NCBI GenBank assembly: GCA_021405315.1
Contig: QWIH01000032.1
Span: forward strand, 1 to 37,059
Direction of reading: 5' to 3'
DNA length: 37,059 bases
Source of the DNA: Leptolyngbya sp. PLA1
Lineage (GTDB): Bacteria > Planctomycetota > Phycisphaerae > Phycisphaerales > UBA1924
Under the pieces are notes generated by a model. That model did no database searches. It was not told the DNA's origin and saw nothing but the letters and a program-made list of their open reading frames with translations. Positions 16,554 to 24,117 of the stretch are shown here, piece after piece (within the stretch, counting starts at the first letter, position 1; the number at the start of each line of letters is the position of its first letter). The position numbers and the translations under genes were made by a program.

Positions 16554-18506
16554 TCACTTCCTGGTCGGGCCCTCGATGGGCACGATCTTCGGCGCGGTGG
16601 GTGTGTCCTTCTTCGGGTCGATGACCGTCGGCTGGCGGAAGATCACGATCGGTTCGTCGCCCGGCTTCTCGGGGCGCTCCACCCGTTCACGCCCCGCGGT
16701 CGCGGCGAGCACCGCCGCCCGGAGGCGGTTCTGCTCCGTCGCAAACGCCGCCTGGGTGCCCCGCGATTCGCTGATCGCCGAGAGCGCCCCCACCACTTCC
16801 GAGTAGCTCATGTTGAACCCGGTGATCTGCTCCCCACCGGCGGGCTTGCGGGCAAAGAACTCGATCAGGTCAACCAGCCCGCCGTTGATCGACCCCGTCA
16901 CCGCGCCGATCGTGCCCGCGGGGGAGTACCGGACCTGCACGGGACCGCCCTCATCCGCCTGCACCATGAGCCGGTTCGACCACGCGGTTGCGATCATCGG
17001 CCTCACGAGGTCGTTCTGCTCCCCCAGAAGCACGATCCGGGGCTGGCCCTGCTGCGTGACATAGATCAGAGGCTCGCCGAAGGGCATGATGTCCAGGATG
17101 AACTTCCCTTCCTGAACCCGGCGCTCCAGCCCCTGCATGTTCCGCCTCGGAATCGCGGCCTGGGCCAGCAGTTCCACCGCCGTGGGAGAGATCTTCACGC
17201 TGTCCGGGCTCTCTTCCTGCCTCGCGCGGATGCGGCCCGCGGCGGCCCGCTCCGCCCGCTTCACCAGCGACTCATACGCCGTCACCCGAACCGCCAACTC
17301 CGGCTGGGCGACCAGCTCCCGCAGGGCCACGTCAACGCGAGCGCTCCCGTCCAGCTCGCCCAGCAGCTCGATCGCCCGCAGCCTCACGGTGCCGCCCCCG
17401 GTCACCGCGAGTTCCGTCAGACCTTCCGCCGCCCGAGGGTCCCCAAGCCTCGCACCCGCCTGCAACGCCGCCATCCGGGGCACCATCTCCGGGTAGTCGT
17501 ACAGGTCCGCGAGGAACGGCGTGGCCTTGGTCCCGATGCCCTCAAGACACCAGGCCAGATCGTCCGCCAGGCCCGGCTCCGCCTTCAGCCCATCCGCCCA
17601 GCGCTTCGCCATCTGCTCCGGGAACTGCTGGTCGATCGCCAAGTGCTGCACGATGGACACGAAGTCCCGCGGGTTCGTCCGGTATCGGCGGGGCACCCGC
17701 ACCTCCACAACCGACTGAGACCGGCCCCGGGCTGCCGGCCCCGGGTCGCCGGGGCCCTCCGGGAAGCGGCTGTTGATCGCGGAGACGATGCCCCGGGCTC
17801 GCGACCAACTCGCGTTGTCCAGCGTGAGCACGATCGGTTGGGGCTCGGTCACCCAGCCCCCGTCGAGCACCCGCCCGACGTCGCGCGTCAGTCCCTGCTG
17901 CTCCCTGCCCTCCTCCGCGAACGGATTGATGAAGATCGCCCCGCGGGCCTTCGCGACCGATCGCTGCTGCGCCGCGCCGAAGACAGCCGGGTCACCGAAT
18001 CGCAGATTGGTCGTCCAGAGCGTGCCCCCCTCCAGGCTCGTGGCATTCAGGGCCTTCACGTAGACGTCGAAACGGGCGTTCGCCGGGGCACCGGGCGGGA
18101 TCGCCGCCTGCACGATCACGACCGCGACATTCGGGTCGCGGAGGACCTGGCGGGGCGTTTTGCCCTCCAGCGAGCCGCCTGCGTTGGCGGACTTGCCGAT
18201 GCCCATGAGGCCCATCTCGCGCTCCATCGTGGACGCGACGTTGTCCGGGAGTTGCCCTCCGCCGGTTCCATTGAGCCCGACCACGAGCCCAAACCCGGAC
18301 ACCAGCACAGGTTCCACGTTGCGGAAGGTCACCTCGGAGAGCACTGTGCCTTTCAGCAGCGGCGGCACGTCCCGCGTGATCGTGGGAGCCGCTTCCACCG
18401 GCGCGGGCGGCGGCGAGCCGCCGCACCCCCCGAACGACCACGCGCCCAGCAGCGACACACAAGTGACAGCGATTCCGGCGCTTCTGAAGCCGGCGTAAGC
18501 CTTCAT
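16554..18506 (-). CDS. Lipoprotein with FlgI (flagellar P-ring)-like domain and HEAT-like repeats
   Basis: The 650-residue protein starts with a lipoprotein signal; the lipobox is SFGGC with Cys28. Residues about 54-300 resemble the P-ring protein FlgI: SGFGLVVGLNGTG (70-82), then VAVVIVQAAIPPGA, FDVYVKALN and SLEGGTLWTTNL. Around 320-440 are alternating helical pairs with dispersed Ala and Leu that read like HEAT repeats. The rest is unassigned. FlgI forms the periplasmic bushing of the flagellum, but no flagellar gene is seen here and FlgI is not normally a lipoprotein. ATG 18506 is chosen because GGAGA precedes it by six bases and it begins the signal peptide. A possible promoter, TTGGCA-19-TACAGT, lies at 18583-18553 on this strand. 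Confidence 0.7.
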   Translation of the reverse strand: MKAYAGFRSAGIAVTCVSLLGAWSFGGCGGSPPPAPVEAAPTITRDVPPLLKGTVLSEVTFRNVEPVLVSGFGLVVGLNGTGGGQLPDNVASTMEREMGLMGIGKSANAGGSLEGKTPRQVLRDPNVAVVIVQAAIPPGAPANARFDVYVKALNATSLEGGTLWTTNLRFGDPAVFGAAQQRSVAKARGAIFINPFAEEGREQQGLTRDVGRVLDGGWVTEPQPIVLTLDNASWSRARGIVSAINSRFPEGPGDPGPAARGRSQSVVEVRVPRRYRTNPRDFVSIVQHLAIDQQFPEQMAKRWADGLKAEPGLADDLAWCLEGIGTKATPFLADLYDYPEMVPRMAALQAGARLGDPRAAEGLTELAVTGGGTVRLRAIELLGELDGSARVDVALRELVAQPELAVRVTAYESLVKRAERAAAGRIRARQEESPDSVKISPTAVELLAQAAIPRRNMQGLERRVQEGKFILDIMPFGEPLIYVTQQGQPRIVLLGEQNDLVRPMIATAWSNRLMVQADEGGPVQVRYSPAGTIGAVTGSINGGLVDLIEFFARKPAGGEQITGFNMSYSEVVGALSAISESRGTQAAFATEQNRLRAAVLAATAGRERVERPEKPGDEPIVIFRQPTVIDPKKDTPTAPKIVPIEGPTRK

Positions 18507-18599
18507 GGGCAATCTCCAGTGGCCCAGCGCCGTGGCCGGACCCGCTTCGCACACTGTACGCGAAGCCCCCAACGACGTGCCAATCGGGCCTCGCGGCAC

Positions 18600-18620
18600 G
18601 GGTGGCTGGGTGAGCCACCC
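18600..18620. repeat. Perfect 8-bp inverted repeat in the non-coding gap
   Basis: GGGTGGCT (18600-18607) and AGCCACCC (18613-18620) are exact reverse complements around a 5-base loop. The hairpin lies about 95 bases upstream of the FlgI-like gene and far upstream of dcd. No T-tract follows on either strand, so its role is unknown. It is part of the 513-base gap 18507-19019, which holds no convincing gene. Confidence 0.5.
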
Positions 18621-18784
18621 CGGGAGCGGGTCACCCTAACGAGTCCCGGCGACGAACCCCAAGCGACGCCTACCGACGGCCTGCCGGGAGTTGGTGGGTT
18701 TCCGAAGCGCCTCACCGGGAACGGACTTGCGCGCTGATGACAGACTATCCACGAAAAACCACATTCTTTTGGGGCTCCACCCGG

Positions 18785-18812
18785 TTGCAAGTACGATCTG
18801 TAGTGGTATGCT
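18785..18812 (+). promoter_or_regulatory. Candidate promoter for dcd-nrdJ
   Basis: TTGCAA (18785-18790), a 16-base spacer and TATGCT (18807-18812) each match the sigma-70 consensus at 4/6. It would give a leader of about 200 bases before dcd. The sequence from about 18731 to 18990 is the most AT-rich in the window; line 18901-18960 is 47% GC. Confidence 0.4.
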
Positions 18813-18994
18813 GACGACCCATCGCTCGGCGTGTCTTTCGTTTTCGCCGGCGCGAATCTCGGGAAAGCTCGGTGTTTTGCGTCGTCCGGGCTGGTGGGCC
18901 TTGCTGGCGTAGGCTCCGACTTAGGCTGCATGTTAGAGTTTTGATAGAACTTTGGTAGGTTTGTGTCGTAGGGTGCAAGAGGGTGTCGTGGGGT

Positions 18995-19009
18995 CCGGGC
19001 CAAGCCCGG
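18995..19009 (+). promoter_or_regulatory. Hairpin next to the dcd start
   Basis: CCGGGC (18995-19000) pairs exactly with GCCCGG (19004-19009) around CAA. The flanks GGTCC (18992-18996) and GGACC (19014-19018) can form an alternative outer stem. The structure ends only bases before GTG 19020 and could hide the ribosome binding region. That it controls translation is inferred. Confidence 0.35.
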
Positions 19010-19019
19010 GGGTGGACCG

Positions 19020-19598
19020 GTGGGCGTGTTCTCTGACAGGCAGATCCGTGAGCGCGTCGTGATCCGGCCTTTTGAGGCCGCCGTCAAGCGCCCGGGGAAG
19101 ATCAGCTACGGCGTCTCCAGCTACGGCTACGACGTGCGGGTCGGAACGCACTTCAAGATCTTCACGCCCACGACGCGCTCGGGCGATGTCGCGGTCGTGG
19201 ACCCCAAGTCCTTCTCCGACGACATGATGGTCGAGGTCGACGTCGCGAAGAACCCGGCCGACCGCCAGTACGTCATCATCCCGCCAAACTCCTTCGCGCT
19301 CTGCGAGACCGTGGAGTACCTCGAAATCCCGCGCGACGTGCTCGCGATCTGCGTCGGCAAGAGCACCTACGCCCGATGCGGTCTCATCGTGAACGTCACG
19401 CCCCTCGAGCCCGAGTGGCGCGGCAAGGTGACGCTCGAAATCTCCAACACCACGCCCCTGCCCGCGCGCGTCTACGCCAACGAGGGCGTCGCCCAGCTCA
19501 TCTTCCTCAAGGCCGATCAGGTCTGCGAGACCTCCTACGCCGACAAGGGCGGCAAGTACCAGGATCAGGGCGGGCTCACCCTGCCCAAGGTTGACTAG
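19020..19598 (+). CDS. dcd: dCTP deaminase
   Basis: Dcd converts dCTP to dUTP, the precursor of dTMP. The 192-residue protein has SDRQIRE near the N-terminus, GKSTYARCG (113-121), EPEWRG (130-135) and Glu140 in TLEISN, which aligns with the catalytic glutamate of the family. The C-terminal GGKYQDQGG is also typical. GTG 19020 is the first start that gives the complete N-terminus. The gene has an unusually long non-coding region before it, and the B12-dependent ribonucleotide reductase follows 83 bases later. The pair links reduction of ribonucleotides with supply of thymidylate. Confidence 0.94.
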   Translation: MGVFSDRQIRERVVIRPFEAAVKRPGKISYGVSSYGYDVRVGTHFKIFTPTTRSGDVAVVDPKSFSDDMMVEVDVAKNPADRQYVIIPPNSFALCETVEYLEIPRDVLAICVGKSTYARCGLIVNVTPLEPEWRGKVTLEISNTTPLPARVYANEGVAQLIFLKADQVCETSYADKGGKYQDQGGLTLPKVD

Positions 19599-19681
19599 CC
19601 CGCGGCCGAGGACATGACGCCTCGTCGCGGCATCGGTGCGGTCCTCTCGAATCGACACGTTTCCCCAAGGACGGCAGCAGC

Positions 19682-22600
19682 ATGAAGATCACCCGCAAGT
19701 TCACCAAGGCCGGCTCCGACCCCTTCGCCTCCGTCACCTGGGCCAAGCGGTCTTCGAAGATCACCAACCCCGATGGCTCGGTCGTCTTCGAGATGAAGGA
19801 CGCCGAGATGCCGGAGCAGTGGTCGCAGCTCGCCGTCGACATCATGGTGAGCAAGTACTTCCGCAAGGCGGGCATCCCCGTCCGTGACGCCGCGGGCAAG
19901 CCCGTGATCGGCGCCGACGGCAAGCCCGTCACCCGGGGCGAGAAGTCCGCGCGTGAGGTCATCCACCGCCTCGCCGGCTGCTGGCGTTTCTGGGGCGAGA
20001 CCAACGGCTATTTCGACTCCAAGGAAGACGCCCAGGCCTTCTACGACGAACTGGCCTACATGATGGTCCACCAGATGTGCGCGCCCAACAGCCCCCAGTG
20101 GTTCAACACGGGGCTGAACTTCGCGTATGGCATCTCCGGTCCTGCCCAGGGCCACTGGATCGTGGACCCCAAGACGGGCGAGCCACGCCTCGCGGACGAC
20201 GCCTATACCCATCCGCAGCCCCACGCCTGCTTCATCCAGAGCGTCAGCGACGATCTGGTGAACGAGGGCGGCATCATGGACCTGTGGGTCCGCGAGGCCC
20301 GCCTGTTCAAGTACGGCTCCGGCACCGGCACCAACTTCAGCAACCTTCGCGGTGAGGGCGAGAAGCTCTCGGGCGGCGGGCGTTCCAGCGGGCTCATGTC
20401 CTGGCTCCGCATCGGCGACCGGGCCGCGAGCGCCATCAAGAGCGGCGGCACCACCCGCCGCGCCGCCAAGATGGTCTGCCTCGACATGGACCACCCCGAC
20501 ATCGCCGAGTTCGTTGATTGGAAGGTCCGCGAGGAGATCAAGGTCCAGGCGATGGTCGAGGGTCTGAAGGCGCTCAAGAAGCACGACCCCGCGCTCGCCG
20601 CCCAGTGCGACGAGCTGAAGCTGACGCTCGACTATGACTTCAACGGGGAGGCGTACCAGACCGTCAGCGGACAGAACAGCAACAACTCGGTGCGCATCCC
20701 CGACCGCTTCTTCGACGCCCTGGATCAGGACGCGACGTGGGACACCACCTCACGCACGACGGGCAAGGTGGCCAGGACGTTCACGGCGGCCGCGCTGTGG
20801 GACAAGATCGGCTACGCCGCGTGGCGGTGCGCCGACCCGGGCGTGCAGTTTGATACGACGATCAACGCGTGGCACACGTGCCCGAGCGCGGGGCGCATCA
20901 ACGCCAGCAACCCGTGCAGCGAGTACATGTTCCTGGACAACACGGCGTGCAACCTGGCCTCGCTGAACGTGCTGAAGTTCTACGACGCCGGCACGCGGAC
21001 GTTCGACGTGGCGTCGTTCGAGCACGGGGTGGACCTGTGGACGATGGTGCTGGAGATCAGCGTGCTCATGGCCGCGTTCCCCAGCCGCGAGATCGCGGAG
21101 CTCTCTTATCGCTTCCGCACGCTGGGGCTGGGGTACGCGAACCTCGGCGCGATGCTCATGCAGGCGGGAATCCCCTACGACAGCGAGGCGGCGCTCGCGG
21201 CGTGCGCGTGCCTGACGGCGATTCTCACGGGGCGCGCGTACCGCATGTCGGCGCTCATGGCGCAGCAGCTCGGGGCGTTCCCGGGCTATGAGGCGGACGC
21301 GTCCAACATGCTGCGCGTCATCCGCAACCACCGCCGGGCCGCGCTGGGCGTGGCACGCGACAGCGGCGCCTACGAGAACCTCCGGATCGCGCCGGTGCCG
21401 ATCGACCACGCGTTGATCCGCGCGGGCGGGCTCCGCCTCGCGAACGCCGAGGCCCTGCTCGCGCACGCCGTCACCGCGTGGGACGAGGCGCTCGCCCTGG
21501 GCGAGAAGCACGGCTACCGCAATGCGCAGACCACGGTCATCGCGCCCACCGGCACCATCGGCCTGCTGATGGACTGCGATACCACCGGCGTCGAGCCCGA
21601 CTTCGCCCTGGTGAAGTTCAAGAAACTCGCCGGAGGCGGCTACTTCAAGATCGCCAACGAGTCCGTCCGCCCCGCCCTCAAGGCCCTGGGATACTCCGAC
21701 GCCCAGACCCGCGACATCATGGCCTACCTGCTCGGCGAACTCTCCCTCGAGGTGCCGATCCCCGGCCAGCCCGGCGTCACCCTCGGGACCTTCCTCCGCA
21801 GCAAGGGCCTCCCCGAGGCCGACCTCCGGGCCATCTCCGAGCAGCTCCCGGGCACCTTCGAGCTCTCCTTCGCCTTCGCGGGCTTTGCGCTCTCGGAGGC
21901 GGCACTCCGGGGCTGCGGCGTGGACCCCGCCAAGGCCAAGGCCGACCCCACCTTCAACCTCCTCGCACACCTCGGACTTTCCGCCTCGCAGATCGACGCG
22001 CTCAACACCAAGGTCTGCGGCACGAGCACCGTCGAGGGAGCGCCGCACCTGAAGTCCGAGCACCTGCCCGTGTTCGACTGCGCGAACAAGTGCGGCAAGC
22101 TGGGCAAGCGCTTCATCGCCGCCGAGGGCCATATCCGCATGATGGCCGCGTGCCAGCCCTTCATCAGCGGCGCCATCTCGAAGACCATCAACCTGCCCAA
22201 CGAGGCGACGGTCGCGGACATCAAGTCCTGCTACCGCCTCTCGTGGGAGCTTGGCCTCAAGGCCAACGCGCTCTATCGCGACGGGTGCAAGCTCAGCCAA
22301 CCCCTCTCCGCCACAACCGATGAGGCGAAGAAGGAATCCGGCAGGGAGGACGCCTCGGGAAAAGCCCCGCCCGCCCCGGCGGCGATCCAGGTTGCCGAGG
22401 CCAAGCCTGTGGTGGTTGAGGCCCCGCGCCCGAAGCGCCGCCGCCTGCCCGACACGCGCCGCTCCATCACCCACCGCTTCAACATCGCCGGGCACGAGGG
22501 CTACCTCACCGTCGGACTCTACGAGGACGGCCAGCCCGGCGAGCTGTTCATCACGATGAGCAAGGAGGGCTCGACGATCGGTGGACTCATGGACAGCCTG

Positions 22601-23056
22601 GGCACCGCGACCAGCGTGGCCCTGCAGTACGGCGTGCCGGTCAAGAGCCTGGTCGACAAGTTCAGCCACCAGCGCTTCGAGCCCGCGGGCATGACGGAGA
22701 ACCGGGATATCCCCTTCGCCAAGAGCCTGGTGGACTACATCTTCCGCTGGATGGGCATGCAGTTCATCCAGGGCTACCGCGAGCAGCACTCGCCCCAGCA
22801 GCCCGCGCCGGAGCCCGTTTCGAGGGCTGTCGCGGAGCCCCGGACCTCCGTGACGCAGGCGGAGGCCGTGGTCCACATCGTGGAGCGGACCACGGAGATC
22901 GACGTCGTCGCCCGCCAGCGCACCAGCCCGCTGGGCGATGCACTGGCGGAGGCGCAGAGCGACGCACCCGCGTGCGACGTCTGCGGGAACGTGACCGTCC
23001 GCAGCGGCACCTGCTACAAGTGCCTGAACTGCGGGAACAGCCTGGGGTGCAGTTGA
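19682..23056 (+). CDS. nrdJ: Adenosylcobalamin-dependent (class II) ribonucleotide reductase
   Basis: NrdJ reduces ribonucleotides using adenosylcobalamin to make the thiyl radical, so it works without a separate radical subunit. The 1124 residues include NPCSEYMF near 410, ACNLASLNV, APTGTIG near 620 and the active-site region STVEGAPHLKSEH near 781. A TSCPD-type domain spans roughly 928-1020. The end holds four spaced cysteine pairs or singles (CDVCG, CYKCLNCG, GCS) forming a zinc-ribbon-like tail that probably re-reduces the active site. AAGGA lies before ATG 19682. Dependence on B12 implies cobalamin synthesis or uptake elsewhere in the genome. A candidate structured RNA starts nine bases after the stop. 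Confidence 0.97.
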   Translation: MKITRKFTKAGSDPFASVTWAKRSSKITNPDGSVVFEMKDAEMPEQWSQLAVDIMVSKYFRKAGIPVRDAAGKPVIGADGKPVTRGEKSAREVIHRLAGCWRFWGETNGYFDSKEDAQAFYDELAYMMVHQMCAPNSPQWFNTGLNFAYGISGPAQGHWIVDPKTGEPRLADDAYTHPQPHACFIQSVSDDLVNEGGIMDLWVREARLFKYGSGTGTNFSNLRGEGEKLSGGGRSSGLMSWLRIGDRAASAIKSGGTTRRAAKMVCLDMDHPDIAEFVDWKVREEIKVQAMVEGLKALKKHDPALAAQCDELKLTLDYDFNGEAYQTVSGQNSNNSVRIPDRFFDALDQDATWDTTSRTTGKVARTFTAAALWDKIGYAAWRCADPGVQFDTTINAWHTCPSAGRINASNPCSEYMFLDNTACNLASLNVLKFYDAGTRTFDVASFEHGVDLWTMVLEISVLMAAFPSREIAELSYRFRTLGLGYANLGAMLMQAGIPYDSEAALAACACLTAILTGRAYRMSALMAQQLGAFPGYEADASNMLRVIRNHRRAALGVARDSGAYENLRIAPVPIDHALIRAGGLRLANAEALLAHAVTAWDEALALGEKHGYRNAQTTVIAPTGTIGLLMDCDTTGVEPDFALVKFKKLAGGGYFKIANESVRPALKALGYSDAQTRDIMAYLLGELSLEVPIPGQPGVTLGTFLRSKGLPEADLRAISEQLPGTFELSFAFAGFALSEAALRGCGVDPAKAKADPTFNLLAHLGLSASQIDALNTKVCGTSTVEGAPHLKSEHLPVFDCANKCGKLGKRFIAAEGHIRMMAACQPFISGAISKTINLPNEATVADIKSCYRLSWELGLKANALYRDGCKLSQPLSATTDEAKKESGREDASGKAPPAPAAIQVAEAKPVVVEAPRPKRRRLPDTRRSITHRFNIAGHEGYLTVGLYEDGQPGELFITMSKEGSTIGGLMDSLGTATSVALQYGVPVKSLVDKFSHQRFEPAGMTENRDIPFAKSLVDYIFRWMGMQFIQGYREQHSPQQPAPEPVSRAVAEPRTSVTQAEAVVHIVERTTEIDVVARQRTSPLGDALAEAQSDAPACDVCGNVTVRSGTCYKCLNCGNSLGCS

Positions 23057-23064
23057 ACACGTCC

Positions 23065-23337
23065 GGGTGCGTTGTGAGAGGTTGTGAGCCGGGCGGCGCT
23101 CGTGGCGCCGGCCCGAGGAGGAAACAAGGCCGGCGGGACGGATGCCCGCCGGGGAGCGGCTGATCGAGGATCGACACCGCTCCGACCCTCGGTCCCTTTC
23201 GACCGTTGAGGCGCAGCGAACGCGCAGGATCAGGACGAACCGCCGCACAGGCGGCCCGCCACGGAGGTCAGAGAAGACCGCTCAGCCAGGGGCCCGGCGT
23301 CAGACAGCCGCTCGGCCCAACCTCTCCCAACGCACCC
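23065..23337 (+). ncRNA. Candidate structured RNA downstream of nrdJ (unassigned family)
   Basis: The ends of this block pair. Bases 23065-23086 and 23316-23337 form 20 base pairs with only two T-C mismatches, and 23089-23091 extends the stem with 23313-23315 after a two-base bulge. Inside are many short perfect hairpins: 23095-23099/23105-23109, 23130-23137/23145-23152 (8 bp), 23153-23159/23177-23183 (7 bp, with an inner GATC pair), 23190-23194/23201-23205, 23240-23244/23250-23254 and 23266-23269/23276-23279. Three more hairpins (23342-23355, 23365-23381, 23385-23398) lead to a terminator at 23418. It could be an independent small RNA or the nrdJ 3' UTR. No RNase P, tmRNA or SRP core sequence was found in it. 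No convincing gene lies in 23057-23451. Confidence 0.5.
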
Positions 23338-23417
23338 TGTCACCCGGGCTCGGGTCGCCCACCATGCCGTCCACCCCGGCATCTGCTCGATCACGAGCGG
23401 CGACCTGGCCCACCCAG

Positions 23418-23450
23418 ACCCCCGGGTCCACCCCCCGGGGGTTTCTTCTT
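23418..23450 (+). terminator. Rho-independent terminator
   Basis: ACCCCCGGG (23418-23426) pairs exactly with CCCGGGGGT (23434-23442) around a seven-base loop, and TTTCTTCTT follows. The T-rich side is on the + strand, so it ends transcription coming from nrdJ or from the structured RNA, not from the opposing flavin reductase gene. Confidence 0.85.
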
Positions 23451-23451
23451 C

Positions 23452-24081
23452 TCAGCCGCGGCCCATCCGCTGCTCGAATCGTTCGCGCGTCGTGCAGTAC
23501 GTGAGACCGCCCATGCGGCCCACGGTGTCGAGCACCGCCGGGTCGATGTGCAATCGATCGTTGATCACCCCGTCGTGCGCATGCACCCGCACCACCCGCC
23601 CGATCACGATGTTCCCGCCTCCTCTCGCCCCGGGGTTTGTCCGGATGACCTGCTCCGTAACGCACTCGTATGCGAGCGGAGACTCCGCGACCCGCGGCGG
23701 GGCGACCGCCACGCTCGGCGCGGGTGTCAGCCCCGTGAGATCAAACTCGCTTTCCTCCGGGGGCAGGGGCTCCGCGGCGAGCGCGGCCTGGGCAACGAGC
23801 GCACGGGGCACCACGCACACCACGAACTCGCCGGTCCCTCCCTCGTGGCGCGGCTTGCAGTTCCGGAGCGTGTCTTTCTCCTCGCCCTTGTCGTTGTTCG
23901 CCGGACAGAAGAGCAGCGTCATCGGGTTGCTGCCCACGCCCGCAAAGAACGAGAACGGCGCGAGGTTCCGCACGCCGCTGGGCGCGACCGTCGAGACCAG
24001 AGCGATCGGGCGGGGAGTGATGCCCCCGATCAGCAGCTTGTAGCGTTCCGGCTGGGTGAGCTCCGCGGGGTCGAGTTCCAT
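23452..24081 (-). CDS. Flavin reductase-like domain protein (FMN-binding)
   Basis: The 209-residue protein fits the flavin reductase-like family with a split-barrel FMN-binding fold. ITPRPIALVST (about residues 20-30) and NLAPFSFFAGVG are the typical N-terminal motifs, and GRVVRVHAHDGVIND matches the C-terminal strand. Members reduce flavins with NAD(P)H or act as flavoprotein oxidoreductases; the partner is unknown. The start lies 37 bases after the lipoprotein stop on the same strand, so it may belong to the MoxR operon. TACGCT, five bases before the ATG, could instead be a -10 for a near-leaderless transcript. Confidence 0.85.
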   Translation of the reverse strand: MELDPAELTQPERYKLLIGGITPRPIALVSTVAPSGVRNLAPFSFFAGVGSNPMTLLFCPANNDKGEEKDTLRNCKPRHEGGTGEFVVCVVPRALVAQAALAAEPLPPEESEFDLTGLTPAPSVAVAPPRVAESPLAYECVTEQVIRTNPGARGGGNIVIGRVVRVHAHDGVINDRLHIDPAVLDTVGRMGGLTYCTTRERFEQRMGRG

Positions 24082-24117
24082 GCGCCAGCGTATTCATCTC
24101 GTCCAGAGCCCCCACGC

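Noticed and set aside
16065..18737. 890-codon + strand frame opposite the FlgI-like gene
   Set aside because: The opposite strand carries a signal peptide, a ribosome binding site and FlgI motifs; this frame has none.
18741..18752. DnaA-box-like CTATCCACG in the AT-richer gap
   Set aside because: Only one site with 7/9 match, with no cluster of boxes and no dnaA or dnaN gene, so a replication origin is not supported.
18691..18912. Small + strand frame of 73 codons in the dcd leader
   Set aside because: No ribosome binding site, composition unlike neighbouring proteins, and no coupling with dcd.
23065..23337. RNase P RNA, tmRNA or SRP RNA identity for the structured block
   Set aside because: A GGAGGAAA and a closing stem recall RNase P, but the ACAGAA and GGCTTA-type cores are absent. 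No tmRNA acceptor/TTCGA arm or SRP GGAAG core is present.
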